From CAVQEG01 sp963711465 (GTDB lineage Bacteria > Bacteroidota > Ignavibacteria > OLB7), in the NCBI GenBank assembly GCA_963711465.1, contig CAVQEG010000002.1, positions 434,001 through 498,000 on the forward strand: DNA of 64,000 nt, given 5' to 3'. Position numbers and translations under genes: made by a program. The notes below the pieces were generated by a model, which did no database searches, was not told the origin of the DNA, and saw nothing but the letters and a program-made list of their open reading frames with translations. Of this stretch, positions 56,801 through 64,000 are shown in pieces (the first letter of the stretch is position 1; each line of letters starts with the position of its first letter).

Positions 56801-57954
56801 CGATCGGTCGTGAACGTGAAGTCGGTCCAGGCGTAACCACTGTCGGCTGGCGTGAAGCTGATCGTCAGCGTGCGCGACTCGCCTGCAGCAAGTGCGAACG
56901 ACGTCGGTGCGATTGTGAACGCGGGATTGCTCGGGAGAATATCCGTGATCGTGACGGATGTGTTCTCGGCGGTGACGGTAACTGTCGTGTCGAACCGAAC
57001 GCCGGGAGGTTTCGATCGCTCGTACAACGACGCCGGGACGAACCGCAGTCGGGGAAGGCTCGACTCGGGAACGGTGTAGCGGGCAGAGGCGGTCATCGTG
57101 CTCCACGTCACTTCCACCGAACGCTCCTCGTGCTCACAGGCGAGGTCGCTCCTCCAGGTGATCCGACAGGTGCCGCCGCCCTCGACACGGTTGAGAATCC
57201 GCAGATATAGCGCGCGCGCCTCGCTGCGTGATGTCACGTTTTCGTACCACGCGCCGCCGCTCGCGGATGCAACGTCGCGCAGCGACTGGGGGCACGCCAT
57301 TCCAAGCGTGACCGCGTAGATCGTGCAGTTCTGCCGTGCCGCCTCGGCGATGATCTCTGTCTGGCGCGCCATCGTGCCCGAGCCATCGGTGAGGAACACG
57401 ATAGTGCGGCGATGGGAGGCACGGGCCGACACGGCGAGTCCACCAGCCACGGGCAGGAGCAGGCCCATGTCGTAGTCGGTGCCGCCGTGTGGCTGGAGCG
57501 ATGCGACGGCGGCGTGGAGACGAAGGCGATCGTCGGTGAAGTCCTGTACGAGCTGATTCGCGTCGTCGAATCCCGTGATGGCGCAGGTGCTCGAGGGAGT
57601 CGGCAGCGCATCGATCCACGCGTCGGCGGCGGCGCGTGCGAGTTCGATCCGGGTACCCCCGATGGCATCAGTGGACATCGATGCGGAAACGTCGAGGACG
57701 AGTACCGAGGAGATGTCGGCGGGAGTCGGGAGTGTGGGACAGTCGATCGACTCGACGGCGCGGGGGATGCCGTTATCGGTGAGCGTCAATTCCGACACCG
57801 GCGGGGAGACGACGCGCCCCTGCGGGTCGAACACTTCGAGTTCAGCCGACAGGACGGGGAAGCTCGACGTGTCGACATTCGACAGCGAAAGACTCTGCGC
57901 ATGGGCGAGGGTCGCGCAGGCACAGAGCAGCGCGGGGATGAGGATGAGTCGCAT
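53848..57954 (-). CDS. Secreted VWA/SBBP-repeat protein with T9SS sorting domain
   Basis: The start at 57954 (MRLILIPALLCACATLAHAQ) provides a signal peptide; 1368 aa. Domains in order: a VWA domain with MIDAS motif VLVLDVSASMS near residue 75 and the later GGTDYDMG and VFLTDGSG metal-site loops; two beta-sandwich modules including TLTAPDGGETYVVGDDTVITW; about seven SBBP repeats ('DIxVAKYxxDGxxxWAxxAGG', residues 500-860); two choice-of-anchor-D style modules (VDFGRVSLGATRDTIGVALV); and a C-terminal T9SS type A domain (VRPNPVRSEATVEIR, LHSGSYLMVLTTPT). It is a surface or secreted adhesion-type protein exported by Sec then T9SS. A TATATTC element lies about 370 bp upstream. Confidence 0.9.
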   Translation of the reverse strand: MRLILIPALLCACATLAHAQSLSLSNVDTSSFPVLSAELEVFDPQGRVVSPPVSELTLTDNGIPRAVESIDCPTLPTPADISSVLVLDVSASMSTDAIGGTRIELARAAADAWIDALPTPSSTCAITGFDDANQLVQDFTDDRLRLHAAVASLQPHGGTDYDMGLLLPVAGGLAVSARASHRRTIVFLTDGSGTMARQTEIIAEAARQNCTIYAVTLGMACPQSLRDVASASGGAWYENVTSRSEARALYLRILNRVEGGGTCRITWRSDLACEHEERSVEVTWSTMTASARYTVPESSLPRLRFVPASLYERSKPPGVRFDTTVTVTAENTSVTITDILPSNPAFTIAPTSFALAAGESRTLTISFTPADSGYAWTDFTFTTDRCTRHFFASGGYPGVSPTVATLTLTAPDGGETYVVGDDTVITWDGIPTTDTVALALSTDGGIGWTAIATAATGGRYRWHVPNSPSNQCLVRITQNPPSDASSTSGWSRAIGTVAYEEGRGIATDASGDAIVVGYFSGTIDFGETTLTSAGAADLYIARYRPDGSVAWARRDGGIGSESAYAVAVDRVGNIYVTGQIGNGDADFSGTAVTPVSRADVFVAKYDADGTFRWVRHAGGSDDERGIAIDAMPDGGIALGVEFNGTIDFGGPVATAVGSDELLLARFGPDGTLEWIRSTGIQTVDYGRALATDPSGSIVVAGQFLGSLDIAGRTLTSAGGSDIVVAKYASDGRAIWAEQAGGSQYDRGSGVAVDASGNAYVTGAFRGTASFGSLTRSTIGLLVDMFLARYAPDGRVEWVTGAGGGLTSGSLVAVTPSNELLVAGSYSYNTRFDGLRIDGNDNDLFVAKYANDGTPLWAHGGGGLRGDYPYGLAPAPDGTAYVVGDFTELAEFGGDTLVGHDNWDIVVWRVGEFALQRDTSDAVFSIVAPSFSALTVDMGDVAVGSAKDSVVTAFVRNTGSIAIRVDSVSITGIDASSFEIVSGFPPFTIDAGKAHAVEFRFHPTAPGVHSAQLEIATQASASSVAILGRGIPPVLAIVGGLVDFGRVSLGATRDTIGVALVENVSAVPVRIDGIERYGANSSMFSIVSAALPITLEPGERLRLDLRFAPSVQGRISANLLIGAETSTPATVQLTGEGIDSNAVASASADIAATDTYARPGEEVVVPIVLRRGANLQGVPSSTRIGATLRFNATLLYPIGDTPRGTLDGGDRVIAVDVPPVPASDSVLRVYRFLALLGNDTATDLVLEDPASSGNAIAVQAANGRFHLLGVCYDGGVRLLLDEGAAKVVAVRPNPVRSEATVEIRTIESGRHRLVVADMLGREVAVMYDGDVEPGLHDVIVDTGGLHSGSYLMVLTTPTLRSQRRFDVVH

Positions 57955-58315
57955 GATTGTGCTCTCTGAAGGGCCGGCAACAGTCGCGAGCGGGTACCGG
58001 CGGGGTCCACGACCCAATGGGACGGTGGGGGCGAAGTTATGTCGCACCGTCGCTTCAACGACCGAATGGCTCAGCCGTGGGCTAAGGGAGGGCGGCCCTC
58101 CGGGCCTTGGAAATTGCCGTTCGCTCCAGCAGTGGCGCTCGACGAGTAACGAGGTATCCGCATTCGTTCGGCGAGCAGCGATGGTATGGTGGTCTCGCCT
58201 GAGGGTTGCGACAGCGCGCGGACATCGCGCAGTCGCAGCAGGCGCTGGTCGTATGTCGGATTCTCCGTTCGAACCATGGAGGAATTCACATGCTGGGGGC
58301 ATGGCAGACCGTGGA

Positions 58316-58330
58316 CGGAGGGAGAATATA
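58316..58330 (-). promoter_or_regulatory. Putative promoter element upstream of the VWA gene
   Basis: The minus strand reads TATATTCTCCCTCCG, the same core as the array promoters. The leader to the ATG at 57954 would be unusually long, about 360 nt. Confidence 0.35.
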
Positions 58331-58331
58331 A

Positions 58332-58365
58332 AACCCCGGTCCCGCGCGACGGCAGGATCGGGGTT
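58332..58365 (-). terminator. Hairpin terminator of the ArsR-SRPBCC operon
   Basis: AACCCCG and CGGGGTT (58332-58338 and 58359-58365) form a 7-bp stem with a 20-nt loop. On the minus strand it is followed by a short T run (TTTTATATT). It starts about 20 bp after the SRPBCC stop codon. The T run overlaps the next promoter-like element. Confidence 0.5.
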
Positions 58366-58385
58366 CACAATCGACCGGGCAGCAC

Positions 58386-58883
58386 TCACGCCGCCGTTGT
58401 GGCCTGCGCTGCGAGTAGTTCGTCGAGATTCTTCTGCGCCATCTTGATGCCTTCCTCCATACCCATTTTGAGCACGGTTTCGAGGTCGGACAATTTGTTG
58501 TACGTGACGTCGACCGTCACGGTGGTACGACCGTTCTCGGCGAAGTAGCGATTGACCCAGGTTGCCTGCGGAAGGTTCTCATCGACCGAACCGTCGTCGT
58601 GGCAGAACGCATCGAGCGCGTCGATTCGCTGGAGGGGTTCGATTCTGTTATAGGCCGCACGTGCCCAGTGACGTTCGCCCTGGGGACCGACCATGGCGTA
58701 GAGCCAGTGTCCGCCTTCGCGGAAGTCCATTTCCTTCGTTTCCGCCCGCCACGGCTTCGGCGCCCACCATTGATCCAGCAGTTCCGGATCGGTCCACGCC
58801 TTCCAGACGCGCTCCAGGGGAGCATCGAATTCGCGCTTGAAATGAAGGGCGTTGTTCTCCTTATCGACATTGAATTGCATCAC
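58386..58883 (-). CDS. SRPBCC (AHSA1-like) domain protein
   Basis: The 165 aa carry the SRPBCC/START-like signature: REFDAPLERVWKAWTDPELLDQWWAPKPW at residues about 17-45, then a beta grip and the final helix LETVLKMGMEEGIKMAQKNL. Such proteins bind small hydrophobic ligands or act as Hsp90 co-activator relatives. It begins 10 bp after the ArsR-like gene, the standard ArsR-SRPBCC pair, and is presumably controlled by it. A second ATG at 58880 is equally possible. Confidence 0.9.
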   Translation of the reverse strand: MMQFNVDKENNALHFKREFDAPLERVWKAWTDPELLDQWWAPKPWRAETKEMDFREGGHWLYAMVGPQGERHWARAAYNRIEPLQRIDALDAFCHDDGSVDENLPQATWVNRYFAENGRTTVTVDVTYNKLSDLETVLKMGMEEGIKMAQKNLDELLAAQATTAA

Positions 58884-58893
58884 GAAACACCTC

Positions 58894-59205
58894 TTATGGC
58901 TTTGTGGATTTCAGAAGTTCATCGAGCTGATCGAATCGCTGTTCCATTCGCGACCGGAGTTGATCGAGCCACCGGTCGACCTCATCGAGTCTCTGCGGAT
59001 TGAGCTGGTAATAGATTTCGCGTCCGACGCGCGACTGATCCAGCAGCTGACATTCGTTCAACACGCGCAGGTGCTTCGAGACGGCCTGGCGTGTGGTATC
59101 GAACTGCGCGGCGAGCGCATTTGGCGTCATCGCCTGCGCGGCGAGCAGGACCAGGATTGCCCGCCGCGTCGGATCGGCGAGCGCCTGAAAGACATCTCGT
59201 TTCAT
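58894..59205 (-). CDS. ArsR-family winged-helix repressor
   Basis: The start at 59205 (MKRDVFQALADPTRRAILVL) is the usual ArsR opening; 103 aa. The winged helix follows: ALAAQFDTTRQAVSKHLRVL is the recognition segment (residues about 33-52) and QSRVGREIYYQLNP the wing. There is no metal-binding cysteine pair, consistent with the ArsR type that pairs with SRPBCC proteins. Two palindromes flank a TATATTCG element just upstream, so autorepression is likely. Confidence 0.92.
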   Translation of the reverse strand: MKRDVFQALADPTRRAILVLLAAQAMTPNALAAQFDTTRQAVSKHLRVLNECQLLDQSRVGREIYYQLNPQRLDEVDRWLDQLRSRMEQRFDQLDELLKSTKP

Positions 59206-59223
59206 GCTGTTTGGGTCACACGT

Positions 59224-59267
59224 GCAACTGATCGGTTGCGAATATATGCGAAACCGATCGGTTGCGC
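59224..59267 (-). promoter_or_regulatory. Twin operators flanking the arsR promoter
   Basis: AACCGATCGGTT at 59252-59263 is a perfect palindrome. GCAACTGATCGGTTGC at 59224-59239 is the same site with one asymmetric change. Their centres are 26 bp apart. Between them, on the minus strand, lies TATATTCG (59239-59246). An ArsR dimer at each site would cover both sides of the promoter. Confidence 0.72.
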
Positions 59268-60494
59268 AAGAGGAGTCGGTCGATTGATGGAATTCGATGG
59301 GTGGAGTTGGTGGGAGCGCCTCAGCGCCCGGCGTGGAATTCGATGTGGACGTCGGGTTGCGGCTCGGTCGCGCGACTCCTGTCACTCGGTGTTCCCGACC
59401 TGCTCGCTCCTCTCTCCCGGCCCGAGGTCGAACTCGTTGAGCGAAAGGAAGCGTACCAGGGACAGACATGGCGTACGATCTTCAACCTGATTCTCGACCT
59501 GCGTACTCCGGATCCCCTGGTGTTCATCCTGGACGAGTTCCAGTACCTGGCCGACGACCGCGGAATCGGCGGTCTCGCGTCCGAGCTGAACGCCGCCTGG
59601 AAGCGGCGACGACCGGCCCGTCCGCTGCTTCTCGTGCTCTCGGGTTCGGCCGTTGGAACCATGGAGGCACTCGCAACAGGTGGCGGACCGCTCTACGGCC
59701 GATTCGCGTGGCAGCACCGTCTGCATCCCTTCGGATACTGGGACTCCGCCACGATGACTCCGTTGCCATCGCTCCGCGATCAGGCACTCAGCTATGGTAT
59801 CTTCGGCGGCACGCCACGCTATCTCGCGGCGGTTGATGCCCCGCAGGCATTGGCCGCAAACGTCGCACGCGAAATGCTCGCGCCTGATGGCGACGTACGG
59901 CTGCTGGTTGAGACCGCACTCGATCAGGAATTTGGGCTGCTGGATACCTCCAAATATCGCGCAGTACTCCGCGCCGTCGCCGACGGCTGCACCGGCCGGA
60001 ATGAGATCGCCCAACAGACCGGACTCCCCAACGACCAGGGCCTTCGCGACAAGTTTGGACGGCTCGTCGAGCTCGGGTGTGTCGAGACACGCAGGAACAT
60101 CGACGCCAGGCCGAACGAACCCGTTCGCAATGGCATCGCCGACCCGGCGTTCCGCTTTCATCAGCGCTTTGTCGTGCCGGAACTCGACAAGTACATGGGA
60201 CTCGAATTCGAGCGAATTGCCGTGCAGGCCTACGATCGGCGCCATGATTCCCTCGGACTGCCGCTCGTGACCGAATGGGGACGATGGGAAGGAGCCGATC
60301 GCGAGCGACGATCGCTGGCGATGCTCGAGCGTGCGGCAGACGCCGGGCGTGCCTGGGCCCACGTGACGCTCGAGCCCGCTTCCCCGCTGCTCTACGTATC
60401 GGCGAGCGGCTTCACCGACGACTTCCGTGAAGCGATAGAGTGTGACGACCGTGAGGTGATCTGCTGGTCGCTTGCGGATTTGTACCAGGCGTGA
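59262..60494 (+). pseudogene. N-terminally truncated ATPase remnant (DUF234/archaeal ATPase type)
   Basis: The 410-codon frame has Walker B (FILDEFQYLADD, residue about 90) and the following GSAVGTMEAL and GGTPRYLA segments of this ATPase family. It continues with a winged helix (NEIAQQTGLPNDQGLRDKFG) and a FRFHQRFVVPELDKY block. The P-loop half is absent: the first 35 residues are unrelated and no GxxxxGKS occurs in any frame upstream. The nuclease-like acidic/ExK motif near the C-terminus is also missing. It is likely a dead gene. The start as given is only the first ATG of the frame. Confidence 0.65.
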
Positions 60495-60521
60495 GATCAC
60501 GCCGTCAATTACCTCCACTCC

Positions 60522-62051
60522 ATGATGCACAACGAGTACCCCGTCCTCATCGCCGGCGCCGGTCCCGCCGGCATGATGCTCGCCGGTGAGCTTGCCCTCG
60601 CCGACGTCGATTGCATTATCGTCGAACGCCGCCAAACCCACGAACTCGATGGCTCCCGCGCCGGCGGTCTTCACGCGCGCACCATCGAAGTCCTCGATCA
60701 GCGCGGCATCGCCGATCGATTCCTCACCGAAGGGAAGGCGATGCAGATACAGGGCTTCGGAGGAACACCCCTCGACATCAGCGACTTCCCCACACGCCAC
60801 AACTACGGTCTGGCGCTGTGGCAGAAGGAATTCGAGCGGATTCTCGCCGGCTGGATCGCAGAACTCGACGTCCCGATCCTTCGAGGACGCGAGGTCATCG
60901 GCTTCACGCAGGATGCCGACGGCGTGGACGTCACGCTCGCCGAGGCAGAGCGGATCGACGATGCCGGCGCGCCCGCCGCGCACGAATCGCTCAGCGCCCG
61001 CTACCTCGTCGGTTGCGACGGCGGACGCAGCCTCGTCCGCAAGACTGCCGGAATCGAATTCCCCGGATGGGACGCGACCACGAGCTGGATCATCGCACAT
61101 GTGGAAATGACCGATCGCCCGGAGATCGGTGTTCGGCCCGAAGGCGGTGGCATCGGTCCGGTCGATCGCTTCGGCGACGGCAGCGGTCCCTACGGTGTCG
61201 TTCTCAAGGAACGCGACGTCGCGCATTCCGGAGATCCGACGTTCGAGGAATTCCAGGAAGCACTCATCGCCGCCTACGGCACCGACTTCGGAGCACACAG
61301 CCCGATCTACCTCTCGCGCTTCACCGACGCGACCCGCCAGGCCGCCACCTACCGCAGCGGCCGCGTGCTGCTCGCTGGCGACGCCGCCCACATCCATCCG
61401 CCGCAGGGCGGCCAGGGTCTGAACATCGGCGTGCAGGACGCGGTGAACCTCGGATGGAAACTGGCGCAGGTGGTCCACGGTACATCGGGCGAATCCCTGC
61501 TCGACACCTACCACGCGGAGCGGCACCCCGTCGCCGCGCGAGTGCTGCGGACCACGATGGCCCAGGTCGCCCTCGCCACCCCGGATGACCGCCACGACGC
61601 GCTGCGCGAGACCATCGCCGAGCTGCTCGCCACCGACGACGCCCGCCGTCATATGGCCGGCATGATGTCCGGCCTCGACATCCACTACGATCTCGGCGGC
61701 ACACATCCGCTCGCCGGCCGCCGCATGCCCGACCTCGACATCGAAACCGACGAGGGTCCGACGCGGGTCTACACGCTGCTACACGAGGCCCGTCCGCTCC
61801 TGCTCGATTTCACCAACGGTGAACTCGAGCTCGCTCGATGGGCGAATCGAATTCGTACCGTGCGCGCGACGTACGACGGTGCGTGGGAGCTGCCGGTGCT
61901 CGGCACCGTATCCGCACCGACGGCAGTGTTGATTCGCCCCGATGGATACGTGGCGTGGGTGGGAGTGGAACGGCTCTCCGAATCGGTCGACAGGTGGTGT
62001 GGCCGTTGCGCTGCTGATCACCGGAATCGGTCTTACCAGGGCATTGATTAA
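60522..62051 (+). CDS. FAD-dependent aromatic monooxygenase
   Basis: The 509 aa belong to the PHBH/PheA-like flavoprotein hydroxylases. The Rossmann GAGPAGMMLAGELALA binds FAD at residues 12-27, the DG motif is YLVGCDGGRSLVRKTAG (about 166-182), and GDAAHIHPPQGGQGLNIGVQ (286-305) is the second FAD motif. A thioredoxin-like C-terminal domain ends with GYVAWVGVERLSES. It probably hydroxylates an aromatic or polyketide substrate with NAD(P)H and O2; the substrate is unknown. The last 15-20 residues (CGRCAADHRNRSYQGID) look unlike the family. It is 27 bp after the broken ATPase. Start 60522 or 60525. Confidence 0.9.
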   Translation: MMHNEYPVLIAGAGPAGMMLAGELALADVDCIIVERRQTHELDGSRAGGLHARTIEVLDQRGIADRFLTEGKAMQIQGFGGTPLDISDFPTRHNYGLALWQKEFERILAGWIAELDVPILRGREVIGFTQDADGVDVTLAEAERIDDAGAPAAHESLSARYLVGCDGGRSLVRKTAGIEFPGWDATTSWIIAHVEMTDRPEIGVRPEGGGIGPVDRFGDGSGPYGVVLKERDVAHSGDPTFEEFQEALIAAYGTDFGAHSPIYLSRFTDATRQAATYRSGRVLLAGDAAHIHPPQGGQGLNIGVQDAVNLGWKLAQVVHGTSGESLLDTYHAERHPVAARVLRTTMAQVALATPDDRHDALRETIAELLATDDARRHMAGMMSGLDIHYDLGGTHPLAGRRMPDLDIETDEGPTRVYTLLHEARPLLLDFTNGELELARWANRIRTVRATYDGAWELPVLGTVSAPTAVLIRPDGYVAWVGVERLSESVDRWCGRCAADHRNRSYQGID

Positions 62052-62221
62052 TTGCACCCGTCGAGGCGATCGGCGTTGCTGCAGTCCGGATCTACCGTCA
62101 TTGTGAGGTCGGCCTCGGGCATGGCCGTATTCGATGCGGGGTCGCTGCGCCTGATCCCGCGAGGAATGGTGACCGTGCTCGACGATGGAACCACAAGTCG
62201 CACGATATCGATCTTCGACAT
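62048..62221 (-). CDS. Possible small protein or gene fragment (57 aa)
   Basis: ATG at 62221 to TAA at 62048 encodes MSKIDIVRLVVPSSSTVTIP followed by a polar tail ending DPDCSNADRLDGCN. Third positions are G/C-rich and the strand-like pattern with two cysteines looks protein-like. There is no family match from memory. It overlaps the end of the monooxygenase gene by 4 bp and could be a fragment of a longer surface protein. Confidence 0.25.
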   Translation of the reverse strand: MSKIDIVRLVVPSSSTVTIPRGIRRSDPASNTAMPEADLTMTVDPDCSNADRLDGCN

Positions 62222-62493
62222 CCCGCGTCGCGAACTGTGTCGACGTACCACCGCATGAATGCTGCGCCTCCAGGAAAGGCCGGGAGGGTCGCCCTTTCGT
62301 AGCCCATGGCAACGCTGTGGGTGTTCGATATCCATCCGGTCGGAATGCCACTCCACCACGCGCTGTTCGCGTTGCGCCGGGGTCTCGTCCGACGCACGAA
62401 TTACGTTCGACGCACGATGTGCAATGGGGCAGGCGTCCCGCAAACGACGCGATTACTTTTGACGGGAACGAATTCGCCGGCGGTATTTGGTCG
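62222..62493. other. Intergenic region with a REP-like palindrome
   Basis: No gene is supported. Around 62309-62333, tagcccatggcaacgctgtg with flanking G/C forms an imperfect hairpin (CCCATGG/CTGTGGG with wobbles). It resembles the 'AGCCCAGGGCAACGCCCTGGGT' type extragenic repeat that I recall from several FCB and PVC genomes, here degenerate. Confidence 0.35.
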
Positions 62494-62919
62494 CTATAGG
62501 GGTTTCTCCTCGACGATCGCGAGCAACCGCGAATCCAGCACTGCCGCCGTCCGATGCCCCATCCCCTCCTGGTACGCTTCGTGGGAGGCGAACGCCATGA
62601 AGGTCTCACGCGAACGGTGACGAACGAGCATGACGAAATCCCAGACCTCGTTCGGCGGCCCGATCAGGAATCGACCGCCATCTCCCTGGAACACCACCTC
62701 GCCTCCACTCTCCTCGAGGAATGGGAGCGTCTGTTCCATGTACTTCATGTACGCCTCGCGGCCGGAAATGGGCGTGTCGGGCGCCAGTTCGGGAAACGCG
62801 GAATAATCGGCGACGTCGCGAAACCGCAGCAGGTTCAGCATTACGACTTCGCCCGGAACGTTCCGTCCGAAGAATTCGCGCCCGGCGTCCTGGGATACTT
62901 CGAGGTAGGATTCTGACAT
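62494..62919 (-). CDS. DUF1330 family protein
   Basis: The start at 62919 (MSESYLEVSQDAGREF) has an AGGAG sequence about 10 nt upstream, unusual in this window, and gives 141 aa. The fold is dimeric alpha-beta barrel-like: VVMLNLLRFRDVADYSAF near residue 22, GREAYMKYMEQTLPFLEESG in the middle, and WDFVMLVRHRSRETFMAFA then EGMGHRTAAVLDSRLLAI at the end. This is the DUF1330 pattern. Function unknown. Confidence 0.8.
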   Translation of the reverse strand: MSESYLEVSQDAGREFFGRNVPGEVVMLNLLRFRDVADYSAFPELAPDTPISGREAYMKYMEQTLPFLEESGGEVVFQGDGGRFLIGPPNEVWDFVMLVRHRSRETFMAFASHEAYQEGMGHRTAAVLDSRLLAIVEEKPL

Positions 62920-63198
62920 GTATATAGTCTCCTGAATTTTGCGGGTGCGGCATCGTGCGGCGCCGGCCGTCATGCGGCGAGGCGAACTGCGACGACCGGA
63001 GTGGACCGAACACACGTTGCACTCAACTTCCGGTCGATTCGGCCGAGCACGCCGGAGAAGCGATCAAACGCTTCTTGAGTGATGATCACCTCTGCCGTAC
63101 ATTGGACGGCTGACCTTCGGGTCATGCGCCTGCCGCATCGATCCACACCGCCTTCGAGTACGGATTCGTACAACGCGGACAACAATAGCAATCGATTC
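62920..63198. other. Divergent intergenic region
   Basis: Between the DUF1330 gene (minus) and the restriction gene (plus). No gene is supported; the short frames here have no protein-like pattern. The 3' end leads into the hairpin at 63199-63225. Confidence 0.35.
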
Positions 63199-63225
63199 CA
63201 AACCGGACATGCCACGTCCGGTTTG
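63199..63225 (+). promoter_or_regulatory. Perfect hairpin/palindrome upstream of the restriction gene
   Basis: CAAACCGGAC and GTCCGGTTTG pair over 10 bp with a 7-nt loop (ATGCCAC), 57 bp before the ATG at 63282. It could be an operator for a controller protein, or an attenuator. No T tract follows, so termination is less likely. Confidence 0.5.
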
Positions 63226-63281
63226 CTCGACTCGTCGGCGTATCATTCCCCGTTTCGCTCCTGTCAATCACGCACCGACGC

Positions 63282-64000
63282 ATGAGTACCCACGTCGTCA
63301 TCGAGAACCCGGTCATCAATTCCCCGTTCGATGAACCGAACCGCCACTTCCGGTTCAGTGATGAGGGCATCACCGACGAGGTCGTCGAAGGGCGCCGACC
63401 AAGCGCATACTTCATCCCGATCCCGAAGTCGAAGAAGAAGAGTGGGCAGATGCCCATTGAAACCGAGTGGACGCAGGACCGGGTCGAGCAGAATCCACTG
63501 GTCAACAAGATCCGCCAGCGCGTTGAGCTCTGGCGCAGGGGTGGATACAGCGGGGTGACTGCAACCACCCGGCAACTGCTGAACTACTGGACGAATCCGG
63601 ACCGTGAACGGAAGCTCTTCTTCTGTCAGATCGAGGCGCTCGAAACCGTGATCTACATCACGGAAGTCGCATCGAAATCGGGAGACGGATGGATCGCCGA
63701 CGACCTGCGTCGGGCCAATGCGGAATCCAATCCGGGTCTCCCCCGCCTCGCCATGAAGATGGCGACCGGTTCGGGAAAGACGGTCGTGATGGGAATGCTG
63801 ATCGCCTGGCACGCGCTCAACAAGCTCGCCAATTCACAGGACGCCCGATTCTCCGATACGTTCCTGCTAATCGCCCCCGGCATCACCATCCGCGATCGCC
63901 TGCGGGTGCTGCTGCCGAACGATCCGAACAACTACTACCGCCAGCGTGACATCGTCGGTCCGGAGGCGCTAGAGAAGCTCGGACAGGCGCGGATCCTCAT
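63282..64000 (+). CDS. Type III-like restriction endonuclease/DEAD helicase (3' end outside window)
   Basis: The frame is open from the ATG at 63282 to the right edge (239 codons). The protein starts MSTHVVIENPVINSPFDEPN, then HFRFSDEGITDEVVEGRRPS. The conserved FFCQIEALETVIYI Q-motif region precedes Walker A MATGSGKT near residue 173 and a motif Ia-like LLIAPGITI near 204. This is the opening of the BPTD_3080-type restriction helicases. The matching methyltransferase would be expected downstream. It marks a second restriction locus on the other side of the array. Confidence 0.88.
   Translation, partial: MSTHVVIENPVINSPFDEPNRHFRFSDEGITDEVVEGRRPSAYFIPIPKSKKKSGQMPIETEWTQDRVEQNPLVNKIRQRVELWRRGGYSGVTATTRQLLNYWTNPDRERKLFFCQIEALETVIYITEVASKSGDGWIADDLRRANAESNPGLPRLAMKMATGSGKTVVMGMLIAWHALNKLANSQDARFSDTFLLIAPGITIRDRLRVLLPNDPNNYYRQRDIVGPEALEKLGQARIL

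Larger units (their letters stand above)
57955..58385. other. Intergenic region between the VWA gene and the SRPBCC gene
   Basis: No gene is supported in these 431 bp. Near its right end it holds a TATATTC promoter-like site and a hairpin, listed separately. The long leader to the VWA gene shows no recognised riboswitch. Confidence 0.4.

Noticed and set aside
59382..61706. 774-aa minus-strand frame opposite the ATPase remnant and the monooxygenase
   Set aside because: It spans two plus-strand genes with clear motifs and has no recognisable domain itself.
62970..63215. 81-aa minus-strand frame upstream of the restriction gene
   Set aside because: It crosses the perfect palindrome at 63199-63225, has no ribosome site and no family pattern.

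Overview
The window is G+C-rich bacterial chromosome, probably from the Bacteroidota/Ignavibacteriota/Kapabacteria (FCB) side of the tree. Two exported proteins (15551-20278 and 53848-57954) combine SBBP beta-propeller repeats with a C-terminal type IX secretion (T9SS) sorting domain. There is a TonB-dependent receptor with a carboxypeptidase-regulatory plug extension. Several genes are preceded by a TAT(A/C)TTC-type element rather than a sigma70 consensus. No rRNA, tRNA or CRISPR array was recognised.

Layout. (1) 1-12.6 kb is a minus-strand defence block. It holds a type I restriction-modification operon, hsdM - rhuM - hsdS - two unknown coupled genes - hsdR, followed by a nuclease-fused STAND-type ATPase cut by the left edge. 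(2) 12.7-22.0 kb is a mixed plus-strand stretch with an orphan Xre antitoxin-like gene, a DUF4143 ATPase behind an inverted repeat, two adjacent MITE-like elements, a T9SS/SBBP surface protein split by an IS630 element, a truncated ATPase and an unrecognised 267-aa protein. (3) 22.1-49.9 kb is a minus-strand tandem array of nine paralogues built as DUF4062 + NACHT/STAND ATPase + 40-aa TPR repeats. A tenth fragment lies beyond it at 50.8-50.9 kb. (4) 50-60.5 kb carries a PAP2-like phosphatase, the TonB receptor, a DUF3293 gene, a VWA/SBBP/T9SS protein, an ArsR-SRPBCC pair with visible operators, and a second broken ATPase. (5) 60.5-64 kb carries a FAD monooxygenase, a DUF1330 protein and the start of a type III-like restriction helicase running off the right edge.

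The array is the main finding. The N-terminal DUF4062/NACHT half is nearly constant between copies, and copies 1-7 also share the C-terminal cap. The TPR middle differs in number and sequence and falls into two interleaved lineages. Copies 1-7 are chained by stop/start overlaps of 14-20 bp. Copies 1, 8 and 9 have similar promoter motifs. One copy has lost its effector and ATPase, one has a +1 frameshift in its TPRs, and one carries seven near-identical 120-bp repeats. The pattern resembles a rapidly diversifying NLR cluster, and its position between restriction systems fits an immune role. That role is inference, because the sequence shows architecture and not activity.
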